Shown: positions 17,731 to 26,624, numbered from the stretch's first letter. The stretch is 64,000 nucleotides of DNA from CATQHL01 sp965204655 (GCA_965204655.1 OZ241998.1:558001-622000), one strand, 5' to 3'. Translations and numbers: made by a program. The notes: generated by a model not told the origin, from the sequence alone.

Positions 17731-18767
17731 TAGAAGGTCCCTCCGCTGACTTGAAAGAAGTCGGCGTAGAAGAGCCCCAACGCAACGACCGTGGCGAAGC
17801 CGGCCAGCAGCCAGAGGCGGACGATGACCCAGGTTTCGTGCCAGTTGCGCTGTTCAAAATGGTGATGCAGGGGCGCCATAGCAAAGAGCCGGCGCCCGGT
17901 CAGGCGGAAAAAGCCCACCTGCAGCATCACTGAGGTGGTTTCCAGCACGAAAAGCAGGCAGAGGATTGGCAGCAGGAGGTGGGTGTTCGTGGTGAGCGCT
18001 AGACACGCCAGAGCCGTCCCCAGCGCCAGGGAGCCAGTGTCGCCCATGAACATCTGAGCAGGCGCGGCGTTCCACCAAAGGAAACCGGCGCATCCTCCCA
18101 GCATGGAGACCGCCACCACGGCGAGGTCTAGTGCGTGCGGGAGTTCGTAGATGTCCGGGTGACGGAAAGCCCAGAACCCGATGAGGGCGAATGCGGCGAA
18201 GTTGAAAATTGAAGATCCCGCCGCCAGTCCGTCCAATCCGTCGGTGAGGTTCACGGCGTTGGAGGTAGCCAGGATCAGCAAAATTGCCCAGATCACCCAG
18301 CCGGCCTTGCCAAGGTCGAGTTGGATTGGGCCGGCGCGAGTGAAGGAGAGTTTTGTGTTTACGTCGGTGAACCGCACGGTGATCAATGCGAAACCTGTCC
18401 CGACGGCTAGCAAACCGAACGTCTTCGCCTTCTTGCTCAGACCTTCGCGCTGCGGTCTCGTCTTTTTGATCCAGTCGTCGATCGCCCCTACGACTGATGC
18501 GCAGACGATCGCAAGCATCACGAAAAGTCCGGTGTAGGTGAAAATCCCCCGGTACACGAAGTGGCTGATGGAATAGCCGGCGCACGCTCCGAGCACGATG
18601 GCGATGCCGCCCATGCTCGGGGTTCCCGCCTTCTGGGCATGAGACTTGGGGCCGTTCTCCCGAATGGGCTGGGAGAGCTTCCGGCGCTTGAAGAAGGCCA
18701 TCAGCAGTCTGGTGCCGATCAGCGAAACAACAACGGAGATTCCTCCGGCGAGGAGTAGGCGGATCAT
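17730..18767 (-). CDS. mraY: Phospho-N-acetylmuramoyl-pentapeptide transferase MraY
   Basis: An integral membrane enzyme that moves phospho-MurNAc-pentapeptide to undecaprenyl phosphate, forming lipid I. The 345-aa protein shows the KAGTPSMGGIAI motif near 46-57, the DDWIKK motif, NLTDGLDGLAAG, the magnesium-site stretch NAAPAQMFMGDTGSLALG and the APLHHHFEQRNWHE histidine cluster near the C-terminus. It overlaps murE by 4 nt. murF, which normally sits directly before mraY, is absent. Confidence 0.97.
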   Translation of the reverse strand: MIRLLLAGGISVVVSLIGTRLLMAFFKRRKLSQPIRENGPKSHAQKAGTPSMGGIAIVLGACAGYSISHFVYRGIFTYTGLFVMLAIVCASVVGAIDDWIKKTRPQREGLSKKAKTFGLLAVGTGFALITVRFTDVNTKLSFTRAGPIQLDLGKAGWVIWAILLILATSNAVNLTDGLDGLAAGSSIFNFAAFALIGFWAFRHPDIYELPHALDLAVVAVSMLGGCAGFLWWNAAPAQMFMGDTGSLALGTALACLALTTNTHLLLPILCLLFVLETTSVMLQVGFFRLTGRRLFAMAPLHHHFEQRNWHETWVIVRLWLLAGFATVVALGLFYADFFQVSGGTF

Positions 18768-20227
18768 CGCCGGGGGGCGCTTTCGGATTGCAGGCCGTTC
18801 ATGAGTTCAGCGGCCGTTTCCTGGTCGGAGAAGTAGACCGACTCCCCGTTGAACACCTGGACTTTCTCGTGTCCTTTGCCTGCGATGAGCACTATGTCGC
18901 CAGGGGCCGCGGCGTCAAGGGCGCTAGCGATGGCCGCTCGGCGGTCCGGTTCCACCTCGCAAAGAAGTTCCTTACGCCTCGCGGCTTGATCAACGCCAGA
19001 TCGGATCTCATCTGCGATGCTGCGGGGATCCTCGCTTCGCGGGTTGTCAGAAGTGATGAACACCCTGTCGGCCCCCTCTGCGGCGATGCGCCCCATCTCC
19101 GAGCGTTTTTGCCTGCAGCGGTCTCCGCCGCAGCCGAACACAAGGCTCAGACGGCTGCCTTCGCTCAAAAGCGAGCGAGCCGAGGCCAGCAGCGATTTCA
19201 AGGAACCCGGCGAATGGGCGAAATCCACAATCACCGTGAAGGGCTGGCGAGCGACCACCTCAAAGCGTCCAGGGACGGGATGCATCCGCTCGAGACCGGC
19301 TTTTACGAACTTCTGCTCTACATCCAAAGCAATGGCAGCCTCCCCGGCGAGGATTGCGTTGGCAGCGTTCATCCTCCCCCCGAAGGGCAGCCGAACGTCC
19401 ATCCCCTTCCAGCGGAACTGATTGGAGGAAATGCCTGAGCGGATTGAGGAAGCATCCTCAATGGAGCAGCGAATCAGGTTGGCTTTTCGCTCCTCGGCTA
19501 GGCGCACTCCCCATTCGTCGTCGCAGCAGACGACCGCCTTCCTGCTCAGATCGGGGTGGAAGAGACGCTTCTTAGCCTCGAAGTAGTTCTCCAACGAGGC
19601 GTGATAGTCGAGGTGCTCAGAGGAGAGATTGGTGAAAACACCCACAGCGAAGGTGAGTCCTTGCACTCTCTTCTGCTCTAGGGCGTGGGAAGAGACCTCC
19701 AAGACCGCAGAACGGACGCCCTGGCGTTTAGCTTCTGCCAAATTCCTCGCTAGGAAAGCAGCCGGAGGAGTGGTGAAGGAACCGCTGAGGGTTCCGAAGA
19801 CGCGTGTGCTGCGCCCGGCCGCCTCCAGTATGGAGCCCAACATGTGCGCCGCAGTGGTCTTTCCGTTGGTTCCGGTGATGCCTGCAATCTCAAGCGATCT
19901 CTGAGGATTGCCTTCCAGCGCCAACGCCAACGGAGCGAGCACGGAGCGGGCCTCTGCTACGACCGCCTGCGGGGCGTCCACGCTCAAGGGGCGCTCAACC
20001 ACCAGGCCGACTGCTCCAGCGGCGACGGCGTCGGCAGCGAAGGAGTGTCCGTCAAAGCGTTCGCCGGGCACACAACAGAACAACGCACCCTGCTGAACGA
20101 GGCGGGAATCCTCAGTGACGGACGTGACCAAGGGTTCGGAACCCGATCCTTCAAGGGCTCCCTCAACGGCCTCGTCCCTTATGCCGACCTGCCTTAGGAG
20201 GCTTAGCATTGAGACCCCCTCAGCCAT
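18764..20227 (-). CDS. murE: UDP-MurNAc-tripeptide synthetase MurE, meso-DAP type
   Basis: Adds the third stem-peptide residue. The 487-aa protein has P-loop GTNGKTT (119-125), the SSHALEQKRV and NLSSEHLDYH motifs of MurE, and DNPR at 394-397, the motif that selects meso-diaminopimelate rather than lysine. No MurF domain is fused: the length and single P-loop fit one ligase. It overlaps ftsI by 8 nt and mraY by 4 nt. Confidence 0.96.
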   Translation of the reverse strand: MAEGVSMLSLLRQVGIRDEAVEGALEGSGSEPLVTSVTEDSRLVQQGALFCCVPGERFDGHSFAADAVAAGAVGLVVERPLSVDAPQAVVAEARSVLAPLALALEGNPQRSLEIAGITGTNGKTTAAHMLGSILEAAGRSTRVFGTLSGSFTTPPAAFLARNLAEAKRQGVRSAVLEVSSHALEQKRVQGLTFAVGVFTNLSSEHLDYHASLENYFEAKKRLFHPDLSRKAVVCCDDEWGVRLAEERKANLIRCSIEDASSIRSGISSNQFRWKGMDVRLPFGGRMNAANAILAGEAAIALDVEQKFVKAGLERMHPVPGRFEVVARQPFTVIVDFAHSPGSLKSLLASARSLLSEGSRLSLVFGCGGDRCRQKRSEMGRIAAEGADRVFITSDNPRSEDPRSIADEIRSGVDQAARRKELLCEVEPDRRAAIASALDAAAPGDIVLIAGKGHEKVQVFNGESVYFSDQETAAELMNGLQSESAPRR

Positions 20228-22019
20228 TCTCGTTCCTAGAAGAAACCAGCATCACTTCTGGCGCCTCTTCCGCTTCGGGGTTGCCCTGCGGCGGAGGAAT
20301 TCTGAGTCGGCGAAGGGCTGTCTCAGCGATCTTCTTGAAAGCGGGTGCTGCTGCCGTGCCCCCGTAGATGGTCGCCGAGGGCTCGTCTATGACTACAAGG
20401 ATCGAAAGTTCGGGAGCCGAAGCAGGGAGAAAGCCAGCGAAGGCCGCCACGTACTTGTACTCTGACTCGTCTTCTCCGTAGCCGATCAATGGAAGGGGTT
20501 TGCGCGCCGTTCCGGTCTTTCCGGCCGATTCGTAGTTGGGGACGTCGGCCCGCTTGCCAGTGCCCTCTACCACCGCGTCCCGCAGAATCTGCTGCATATG
20601 ACGGGCAGTCTCGGGGGACAGAACCCGGCGGGGCGCCTCGGAAGTCTCCGGGGCGAACGCCTCGCCGTTGGCGCCCAGGATCTCCGCCACTAGCCGCGGC
20701 GGCACGTAGAGACCGCCGTTGGCGATGACGTTGAAGGCGAAGAGGAGTTGAATGGGGGTGACCGACACCCCTTGGCCGATTGCGATGGTAGGCAGGGATG
20801 TCCCCGACCAGTAGCGCACCTGTTCCAAGAGCCCCGGTGATTCGCCTTGGAAACCCAAGGAGGTGCTGCGTCCCAATCCGAACGCCCTCAGATAGGCGTC
20901 CAGCGAGTTCTCCCCGAGTTTCTGCGCCCACTTGATGGTTCCGATGTTGGAGGATTCGACGACTATCTCACGGAGCGTGTAATCCTCAACGGGGTGCGGG
21001 CTGTAGTCGGTGAACTCCGAGTCGTGAATGATTATTTGGTCAGGCACGCTGATGACCGTCTCCGATGTAGCGAGGCCGCTGTCTAACACCCCGGAGAAGG
21101 TCAGCGCCTTCATCACCGAACCGGGTTCAAAAACCCAATTGAGCGAGCGGTTCTGCAGTCCGGTAACGACCTCCCCCTGATCGTTCCGGTCTACGCTGAC
21201 CATGCTCAAGATCTCCCCGGTACGGGGGATGCTGATGAGAATCACCCCCCCGGATGCGTCCATCTCCTCTACTTGTTCGGAGAGGATCCTGGCAGCCTCA
21301 TACTGAATGAGTCGATCGATCGTGAGCCGGACGTCGGCGCCGTCAACGGCAGGCACGATCTTGGAATAGCCGCCGGGGACGCTGCGTCCCCCCGGATACT
21401 GCTCTTGGACCATCTCGCCTGGGGTTCCCAGCAACTGCTTCTCGTAGATAGCTTCAATGCCGGCCACCCCCTGCCCATAGTCACCGATGAACCCCACTAT
21501 CTCCGAAGCTGACCTCCCCAAGGGATAGTGGCGGCGGGAAGATTCTTGAGTGGCGATGCCGTCGAGATCCAACGCCTCCACCTGTTCGGCCAGGTCGGTG
21601 GTCACCCTTTTCTTTAAGAGTACGAACTCTCCTGGGGAGGCAAGTTTGCCTTCAAGCAGTTCTGCGGGTATGTCCAGAACAGGAGACAGGATCTTGGCCT
21701 CCTCTATGGGATCGCTCACCAGCGAAGGGTCAGCGAAAACGTCGGCCCCTGGGAACGACGTAGCCAATATCTCCTCGGAGCGGTCGAGGATGTCACCGCG
21801 CACGCCCAGCGTGTAAACGGTCTTCATCCTCTGCTGCTCACCCCAGGAGGTAATGCGTTCTGCCTGAGTAAATTGCAGGTCGTAGGTCTTCCAGGCCAGC
21901 GACGCCGCCAGGAGGACTATGAGAAAGAGAATGCAGCCCCGGCGGCTGCTCGAGCAGTATTGAGCGCGAGGTTTGTTCTTGCGGTTGAGAACCCTCTGAG
22001 GGCGCCGAGGATGATGCAT
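20220..22019 (-). CDS. ftsI: Septal penicillin-binding protein (FtsI/PBP3)
   Basis: A class B PBP, the transpeptidase partner of FtsW. The 599-aa protein has a cytoplasmic basic tail, one membrane anchor (about residues 29-44), a dimerisation/pedestal domain (about 65-235) and a transpeptidase domain with SVMK (catalytic Ser301), SSN (356-358) and KTG (501-503). No PASTA repeats follow; the C-terminus is a short Pro/Glu-rich tail. It starts 12 nt after the ftsL stop. Confidence 0.96.
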   Translation of the reverse strand: MHHPRRPQRVLNRKNKPRAQYCSSSRRGCILFLIVLLAASLAWKTYDLQFTQAERITSWGEQQRMKTVYTLGVRGDILDRSEEILATSFPGADVFADPSLVSDPIEEAKILSPVLDIPAELLEGKLASPGEFVLLKKRVTTDLAEQVEALDLDGIATQESSRRHYPLGRSASEIVGFIGDYGQGVAGIEAIYEKQLLGTPGEMVQEQYPGGRSVPGGYSKIVPAVDGADVRLTIDRLIQYEAARILSEQVEEMDASGGVILISIPRTGEILSMVSVDRNDQGEVVTGLQNRSLNWVFEPGSVMKALTFSGVLDSGLATSETVISVPDQIIIHDSEFTDYSPHPVEDYTLREIVVESSNIGTIKWAQKLGENSLDAYLRAFGLGRSTSLGFQGESPGLLEQVRYWSGTSLPTIAIGQGVSVTPIQLLFAFNVIANGGLYVPPRLVAEILGANGEAFAPETSEAPRRVLSPETARHMQQILRDAVVEGTGKRADVPNYESAGKTGTARKPLPLIGYGEDESEYKYVAAFAGFLPASAPELSILVVIDEPSATIYGGTAAAPAFKKIAETALRRLRIPPPQGNPEAEEAPEVMLVSSRNENG

Positions 22020-22031
22020 CGCCTTGTTGCC

Positions 22032-22535
22032 TCACTCCCTGGAAGGCGGATGCAGGTAGATGACCGTGGTCGGCGTGACCATGCCGAGTTTGTTCTTGGC
22101 TACCTCTACGAATTGGGCTGGCGTGCTCATTACGGTCTGTTGCCGTTCAAGTGCCTTCTTTGATTCCTCTTCCTCTGCGATCTGCGTATTGAGGTCGTCT
22201 ATCCGAACTTGGGTCTGCGTCACGACTCCCTGGAGCAGGGCGATCAGGAACAGCACCGTGAGCATGCTGACTATGAAGACGAGGGTGCTCCGGCGGAACC
22301 AGCGCCAACAGAAAGCCGCCCTCCGGCTTTGCTTCCGGCCTTGAAAGAGGGGCGTTACGCCGTTGGGCGGGGATCCAGAAGGCGGGCTCCCAGATTGCTT
22401 GCCGCCGGCGGGGTTGGCGGCCTTGCGTTCCAACGGCTTGACGTTCCCGTAAGGGGGAACCTTCGGCGTGCGAGAGCGAGGGCGAGGAGGGGGAGGACGG
22501 GAAGCGGTCTGTTGGCGGCCTTGCGCGGGAGACAT
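22032..22535 (-). CDS. ftsL: FtsL-like divisome protein
   Basis: A 167-aa bitopic protein. Residues 1-80 are Pro/Gly/Lys/Arg-rich and cytoplasmic; one membrane segment spans about 84-105; an extracytoplasmic coiled coil with heptad-like leucines and glutamates (about 110-140) follows. Topology and position between rsmH and ftsI identify it as FtsL despite low expected sequence identity. It shares a base with the rsmH stop (TGATG). A DivIC/FtsB-like assignment would be equally compatible with the sequence alone. Confidence 0.85.
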   Translation of the reverse strand: MSPAQGRQQTASRPPPPRPRSRTPKVPPYGNVKPLERKAANPAGGKQSGSPPSGSPPNGVTPLFQGRKQSRRAAFCWRWFRRSTLVFIVSMLTVLFLIALLQGVVTQTQVRIDDLNTQIAEEEESKKALERQQTVMSTPAQFVEVAKNKLGMVTPTTVIYLHPPSRE

Positions 22536-23500
22536 CAGGCGGCCTCCTCTGAGCGGGCGGCCTCCTCTGAAAGCTTCTCAAAGGATCGGAGGCGGGCGCT
22601 CGCCGAACGAGGGTTGCGGTCAACTTCCTCGGGGCTCGGGCGGAGCGGAGAGGAGCGGTGGAGAAGAACTTGCGGCTTAGCACCGCACACGCAAGGGAGG
22701 CCGTCCGGACACCTGCATCCTCCTTGAGCAGCGGCGCGCAACTCGTGCTTCACGATTCGGTCTTCCCCTGAGTGATAACTAAGCACCACTCCCCTGCCGG
22801 AAGGCCGCAGCCGGCGTATGGCCTGCCTGAGGGCGGGAGCCAGAACCCCCAACTCGTCGTTGACCGCTATGCGCAGCGCCTGGAAACTGCGCTTCGCCGG
22901 GTGTCCTCGGCGGCGGCGCCCCTTTCTCCCGGCAGCAGAGGCAACGACGGCGGCCAACTCCGCTGTGCCTCTGAGCGGCCGTGCGGCCTCTATCGCCTTG
23001 GCGATTCTTCCGGCATGACGCTCGTCGCCGTAGCGCCTTAGGATCTCGGCTAGACGGTCGGGCGGCCAGGTGTTGACTATTTCCTCGGCGCTGAGGGCGC
23101 TTTCTGGGTCCATCCGCATATCAAGGGGGCCGTTTTGCAAATAGGAGAACCCGCGTCCTGCCTCGTCGATCTGCATGGAACTGAGACCTAGATCAAAGAG
23201 CACGCCGACGATGTCCTCGATCCCTAGTTCTGTGAGCACTTCGTCTAGACAATCGAAGCGCCGGCGCCGCAACTCAACGTCTCTAGGAAGACGCTCCCTG
23301 GCCGCCTCTATGGCCGTCGGATCCCGATCCAGCCCGACCAACCTCAAGTCGCCGCGGCGTTTCAGGATGGAGTCTGCGTGTCCGCCCGCCCCGACAGTCG
23401 CATCGAGGAACACCCCTGAGGGGACTGCTTCCAGGATTTCCGAGACTTCCGCGACCATGACCGCCTCGTGCGCTCCGAGCAGGGGATCATGCGCTTTCAC
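22535..23500 (-). CDS. rsmH: 16S rRNA (cytosine1402-N4)-methyltransferase RsmH
   Basis: Methylates C1402 of 16S rRNA, tuning the ribosomal P site. The 321-aa protein has the SAM-binding motif VFLDATVGAGGHADSIL (30-46), FDLGLSSMQID, and the ERIVK-like DRIVKHELR stretch. GTG at 23500 is preferred because residues from His11 align with the conserved family start; ATG at 23458 has a GAGG but would remove them. No Shine-Dalgarno lies at normal spacing before the GTG: a 7-bp hairpin ends one base before it (see leader). The C-terminal 50 residues are Arg/Ser/Glu-rich. Confidence 0.95.
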   Translation of the reverse strand: MKAHDPLLGAHEAVMVAEVSEILEAVPSGVFLDATVGAGGHADSILKRRGDLRLVGLDRDPTAIEAARERLPRDVELRRRRFDCLDEVLTELGIEDIVGVLFDLGLSSMQIDEAGRGFSYLQNGPLDMRMDPESALSAEEIVNTWPPDRLAEILRRYGDERHAGRIAKAIEAARPLRGTAELAAVVASAAGRKGRRRRGHPAKRSFQALRIAVNDELGVLAPALRQAIRRLRPSGRGVVLSYHSGEDRIVKHELRAAAQGGCRCPDGLPCVCGAKPQVLLHRSSPLRPSPEEVDRNPRSASARLRSFEKLSEEAARSEEAA

Positions 23501-23650
23501 TGGCTTGCATTCTTGGCAAGCCGCCCCTCAGCAATCCCCCGGCCGACAGGTCCTCACAGGGATTGCTCCCAGCGTGAGGATTTGGCAAGTGGGCGGGGTA
23601 GGGAATGCTATTTCCCTGGCAACCGGAGGATTGCTGAAGGGCGGTCGACT
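23501..23650 (-). ncRNA. Structured leader between mraZ and rsmH, candidate cis-regulatory RNA
   Basis: The 150-nt spacer holds nested inverted repeats. An outer stem pairs 23521-23537 with 23628-23644 (16 of 17 positions). Inside it, 23551-23557 pairs with 23574-23580 (TCCTCAC/GTGAGGA). A second hairpin, 23502-23508 with 23516-23522 (GGCTTGC/GCAAGCC), abuts the rsmH GTG and shares two bases with the outer stem, so the two compete slightly. The outer stem contains the only SD-like GAGGGG. A structured 'mraW' RNA motif is known upstream of rsmH (mraW) in mycobacteria and relatives; whether this matches it I cannot test. Confidence 0.5.
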
Positions 23651-24121
23651 TCACAACCATTCATTTCCAACTTCGGCGTCGAAACTGGTTGCGTCCATGT
23701 AGGCGTCTGCACTTCCCACATGCGTTGCCCAAAGGGCAGCGTTCCAGAGCTCGATCCGCTGACCGACTCCCGCTACGAACACTCTCGCTTCAGGATCTTC
23801 GGCGTCCACATCCAGAATTCCCCTGAGAAGTTCGGGGACAAGGATGCGTCCTTGGGCATCGGGCTTGACCTCATAACCATTGCCGGAGAACCAGCGCAGG
23901 AGGTTTTGGTCGGCGCCGCTTTCACGCACTTTGTCTTGCAGTCGCTGATATGCGGCCTGGAAGCTTTCCTGCCGCCACAGACCTAGGCAAGGCGAGCCGG
24001 GGACGCGCCCGAGGACGCATTGGTCTTCTTCGTCGCCTTTCCGCCGAAACTCCGGCGGTAAGGAGACACGCCATTTGGCGTCCAAAGTGCGCTCGTGATT
24101 TCCAGAGAAATTTCTCTGCAC
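23651..24121 (-). CDS. mraZ: Transcriptional regulator MraZ
   Basis: First gene of the division cluster. MraZ is a double-AbrB-fold DNA-binding protein that binds repeats before its own gene and tunes dcw expression. The 156-aa product has two SpoVT/AbrB-like halves: KWRVSLPPEFR (about 17-27) and DAQGRILVPELLR (about 88-100), each with the conserved basic pattern. The start is GTG at 24121. Four phased sites, three of them GTGGG, lie 50-90 bp upstream. The C-terminal 20 residues are an acidic extension. Confidence 0.95.
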   Translation of the reverse strand: MQRNFSGNHERTLDAKWRVSLPPEFRRKGDEEDQCVLGRVPGSPCLGLWRQESFQAAYQRLQDKVRESGADQNLLRWFSGNGYEVKPDAQGRILVPELLRGILDVDAEDPEARVFVAGVGQRIELWNAALWATHVGSADAYMDATSFDAEVGNEWL

Positions 24122-24173
24122 TTTCCCGGCTCTACCTTTCCTTGGCTGATCCCGATAAATGTAGGGCTATTGC

Positions 24174-24208
24174 CCCACAAAGCGCTACTTTATCCCACTA
24201 TTACCCAC
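24174..24208 (-). promoter_or_regulatory. MraZ-binding boxes upstream of mraZ
   Basis: On the minus strand GTGGG occurs at 24208-24204, 24198-24194 and 24178-24174, with a degenerate GTAGC at 24188-24184. All are exactly 10 bp apart. Direct GTGGG repeats with 5-nt spacers are the established MraZ operator in several bacteria. The boxes are 53-87 bp before the mraZ start, so autoregulation of the cluster is very likely. Confidence 0.85.
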
Positions 24209-24276
24209 AATGCAATACGCAATTTGAAAAGTGAGTTGCTAGAAAGCAGGTCAGAACCTGCCTTAGAAATTGCAGG

Positions 24277-24990
24277 TCAGGCAGATGGAAGAGCTCTTAT
24301 GAATTCGCTCAGAGCCTGCTGAGCCTCCACGGGTGCGGCTGCGACACTGCTGCGCAGTTCAGAGCGAAGGCTTTCCCGCTCTGAGTCGGCTAGGCGCAGC
24401 ACTTCAAGAAGTTTTTCCGGTTCCCACCTGCACAGCAGGCCGGACTGGAAGCGGACGCATGTCAGGGTGCGCCTTTGCGAAAGTCCGAGAATCTTGGCGC
24501 CTCCGATCCTCAATTCGCCGTGGCTTAAGGCCGCGAAGCAGAGCAATTTCCCCCAAGCACCCAGCCTTGGCTTTCCTGAATGCATCTCGGCGTCTATCCC
24601 GCAGGCCCCTAGAGCCCTCTGCCAGGTACGTCCTAGCCATTCGAAGGATCTCCCGATGTCGGGAAGCAGCAGAGGATCGTTTCCAGGAAGGATCACGTCC
24701 ACCCAGAGCAGATGTCCTGGGTGAAGGAACACCACCCCTCCCCCGGATCGGCGCTTCACCACTTCCAAGCCGCCATTGAGCGTCGATGGGTTCAACAGAT
24801 CTAAACGCTGGCTGCTTCCTAGGACGACTGCAGCTGCGCTAGGACGCATCTCCCAGACTTCCCGGCCTGCCCGCTCGGGCATCGGAAGTTCGTGCAGTTC
24901 CCCCGCAGAGCCCGAAAACCGCCGCAGTCTCCAAGCGGACGCCTCTTCGGCGGTCTTGGCGGCGATGTCACCGCCGGAGACTCCCCTCAC
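24277..24990 (-). CDS. Biotin/lipoate A/B protein ligase family protein
   Basis: A 237-aa LplA-like enzyme that would attach lipoate (or octanoate or biotin) to a lysine of an acceptor domain. Visible motifs are KRRSGGGVVFLHPGHLLWVDV (RRxxGGGxVxH lipoate loop) and RIGGAKILGLSQRR with the substrate-binding lysine. The C-terminus is short. It overlaps the HNH gene as GTGA, so both form an operon that runs towards mraZ; 155 bp with MraZ boxes separate it from mraZ. The exact substrate cannot be read from the sequence. Confidence 0.8.
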   Translation of the reverse strand: MRGVSGGDIAAKTAEEASAWRLRRFSGSAGELHELPMPERAGREVWEMRPSAAAVVLGSSQRLDLLNPSTLNGGLEVVKRRSGGGVVFLHPGHLLWVDVILPGNDPLLLPDIGRSFEWLGRTWQRALGACGIDAEMHSGKPRLGAWGKLLCFAALSHGELRIGGAKILGLSQRRTLTCVRFQSGLLCRWEPEKLLEVLRLADSERESLRSELRSSVAAAPVEAQQALSEFIRALPSA

Positions 24991-25496
24991 GCTGAGAGAG
25001 GCTGAGCCACCTCCAAGTAGGCGTTCCAGTGATCGGGGATCTCGCCCGCCTTCAGCATTATCAGCACAGAGCGGGAAGGGGGCTGCGGAGGCTGCGTGAG
25101 CCTCATCCCGGCCTCACTTGGGAGGCGATCCTTCTTGCGGGCGTTGCAGCGTCTGCAGGCTGCAACGACATTGTCCCAGGTGTGCCTCCCGCCGCGGCTG
25201 CGCGGGCGGATGTGATCGACGCTGTCGGCGTAACGCCCGCAGTACTGACAGTTGCGTCCGTCGCGTGCCAGGACGCCTCGCCGCGAGATGGAACTCCGCC
25301 GGAAATAAGGAATCTGCACGTATTTTCTGAGCCTCAGTACAGAAGGCACCTCCAGGCTGATGCGCTCCGAGCGCAACATCTTGCCAGAGGAATACACGGT
25401 GTCGGCGCGCCCGCTGAATACCAGAATGGCGGCTCGCCTCGCTGAAACGACGCTGAGTGGTTCTTCGGTGGTGTTCAGCACCAGTGAAAGGGACAC
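24987..25496 (-). CDS. HNH endonuclease family protein
   Basis: A 169-aa protein with an N-terminal alpha/beta region (1-75) and a McrA-like HNH domain: CQYC (83-86), DSVDHIRPRSRGG (91-103), Asn109 and CRRC (114-117), giving four zinc cysteines and the His/Asn active site. Such genes are widespread single-copy neighbours in Actinobacteria and not clear restriction enzymes; a role in DNA repair or processing is inference. GTG start. It diverges from moxR. Confidence 0.88.
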   Translation of the reverse strand: MSLSLVLNTTEEPLSVVSARRAAILVFSGRADTVYSSGKMLRSERISLEVPSVLRLRKYVQIPYFRRSSISRRGVLARDGRNCQYCGRYADSVDHIRPRSRGGRHTWDNVVAACRRCNARKKDRLPSEAGMRLTQPPQPPSRSVLIMLKAGEIPDHWNAYLEVAQPLSA

Positions 25497-25584
25497 TGCA
25501 TCAAGCTATCCGAGCATCCGCCTTCAGCGCGACAATACCCTCGCCGCGCAGCGCAGGGAGTGTCTTAAGCTAGGCTTTGAGGTC

Positions 25585-26580
25585 GTGCAGGCGCGGGTAT
25601 CAAATTTGAACTTGGCGGCGGACAGCAAGCCTGAATCCGTTTCCGAAGTGGCATTCGCCAGGCTTTTTGGCTCTATCACCGAAAACGTCCAGCGAGTGAT
25701 AATGGGCAAGGGCGAACTGATTCGTTCGCTTTTGACATGTCTCCTCGCGGAAGGGCACGTTCTCCTCCAAGACGCCCCCGGACTGGGGAAAACCACCATG
25801 GCTAAGGCCATGGCCCGCTCCCTGGGGCTGGAATTTGGGCGCGTGCAGTTCACCCCCGACCTGCTGCCGTCCGACATCCTGGGCGTGCCGATCTGGGACA
25901 ACAAGTTGAACGAGTTCAAGTTCCAACCCGGCCCAGTCTTTTCCGGCCTGCTGTTGGCAGACGAGATAAACCGAACTTCTCCGAAGACTCAGGCAGCCCT
26001 GCTTGAAGCCATGGCGGAGAGACAGGTGACTATCAACGGTGTGACCTATCCCCTCAGTAAACCTTTTCTGGTGGTGGCTACCCAGAATTCCCTGGAAAGC
26101 GAAGGCACGTTTCCGCTTCCGCTCAGCCAACTAGACAGATTTCTGATGAGCATGCAGCTCGGTTACCCCGACCAGAGCGCCGAACTCGCCATCTTAGACG
26201 CCCACGGCGGGGAGGACATACTAGAAAGCCTGCCATCCGTGGTGGACGCAGAAACGGTTGAAGAAATGATCGGGCACGCTCGTTCCGTCTATGTCGCAGC
26301 GGCCATCAAGGGATACATGGTCAATCTTGCCGTGGGCAGCCGCAGCCACTCGGGGCTGAAGTACGGAATGTCTCCTAGGGCAACCCTGGGACTGCAGCGC
26401 TGCGCTCGCGTCCGAGCAGCCGCAGAGGGCAGAAACTTCGTCATCCCCGACGACGTGAAAGCCGTCTTCGTCTCGGCTATAGAGCACCGGGTGATGCCGA
26501 ATTCGATCGTCTCGGGGACTCGTGGAATTCTCGAGGAGATATTGAACTACACACCAGTGCCGCAACTCTCAAGAAGATAA
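25585..26580 (+). CDS. MoxR family AAA+ ATPase
   Basis: A chaperone-like ATPase that usually assists maturation of a DUF58/vWA partner. From GTG at 25585 the product is 331 aa with Walker A DAPGLGKTT (about 63-71), Walker B LLLADEINR (122-130), sensor 1 VATQN and an arginine-finger stretch LDRFLM. The frame is open back to 25360, opposite the HNH gene; TTG codons at 25606 and 25612 are other possible starts, so the N-terminus is uncertain by 10-75 residues. It heads a three-gene plus-strand operon with DUF58 and TgpA-like proteins. Confidence 0.92.
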   Translation: MQARVSNLNLAADSKPESVSEVAFARLFGSITENVQRVIMGKGELIRSLLTCLLAEGHVLLQDAPGLGKTTMAKAMARSLGLEFGRVQFTPDLLPSDILGVPIWDNKLNEFKFQPGPVFSGLLLADEINRTSPKTQAALLEAMAERQVTINGVTYPLSKPFLVVATQNSLESEGTFPLPLSQLDRFLMSMQLGYPDQSAELAILDAHGGEDILESLPSVVDAETVEEMIGHARSVYVAAAIKGYMVNLAVGSRSHSGLKYGMSPRATLGLQRCARVRAAAEGRNFVIPDDVKAVFVSAIEHRVMPNSIVSGTRGILEEILNYTPVPQLSRR

Positions 26581-26624
26581 ACAATTTTCTAGAAAGACCG
26601 GAAACGGCCATCCCAAATCTCTAA

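Noticed and set aside
24987..25496. HNH protein as part of a restriction or defence system
   Set aside because: No methyltransferase or defence partner is adjacent; its neighbours are a lipoate-ligase-like gene and the division cluster.
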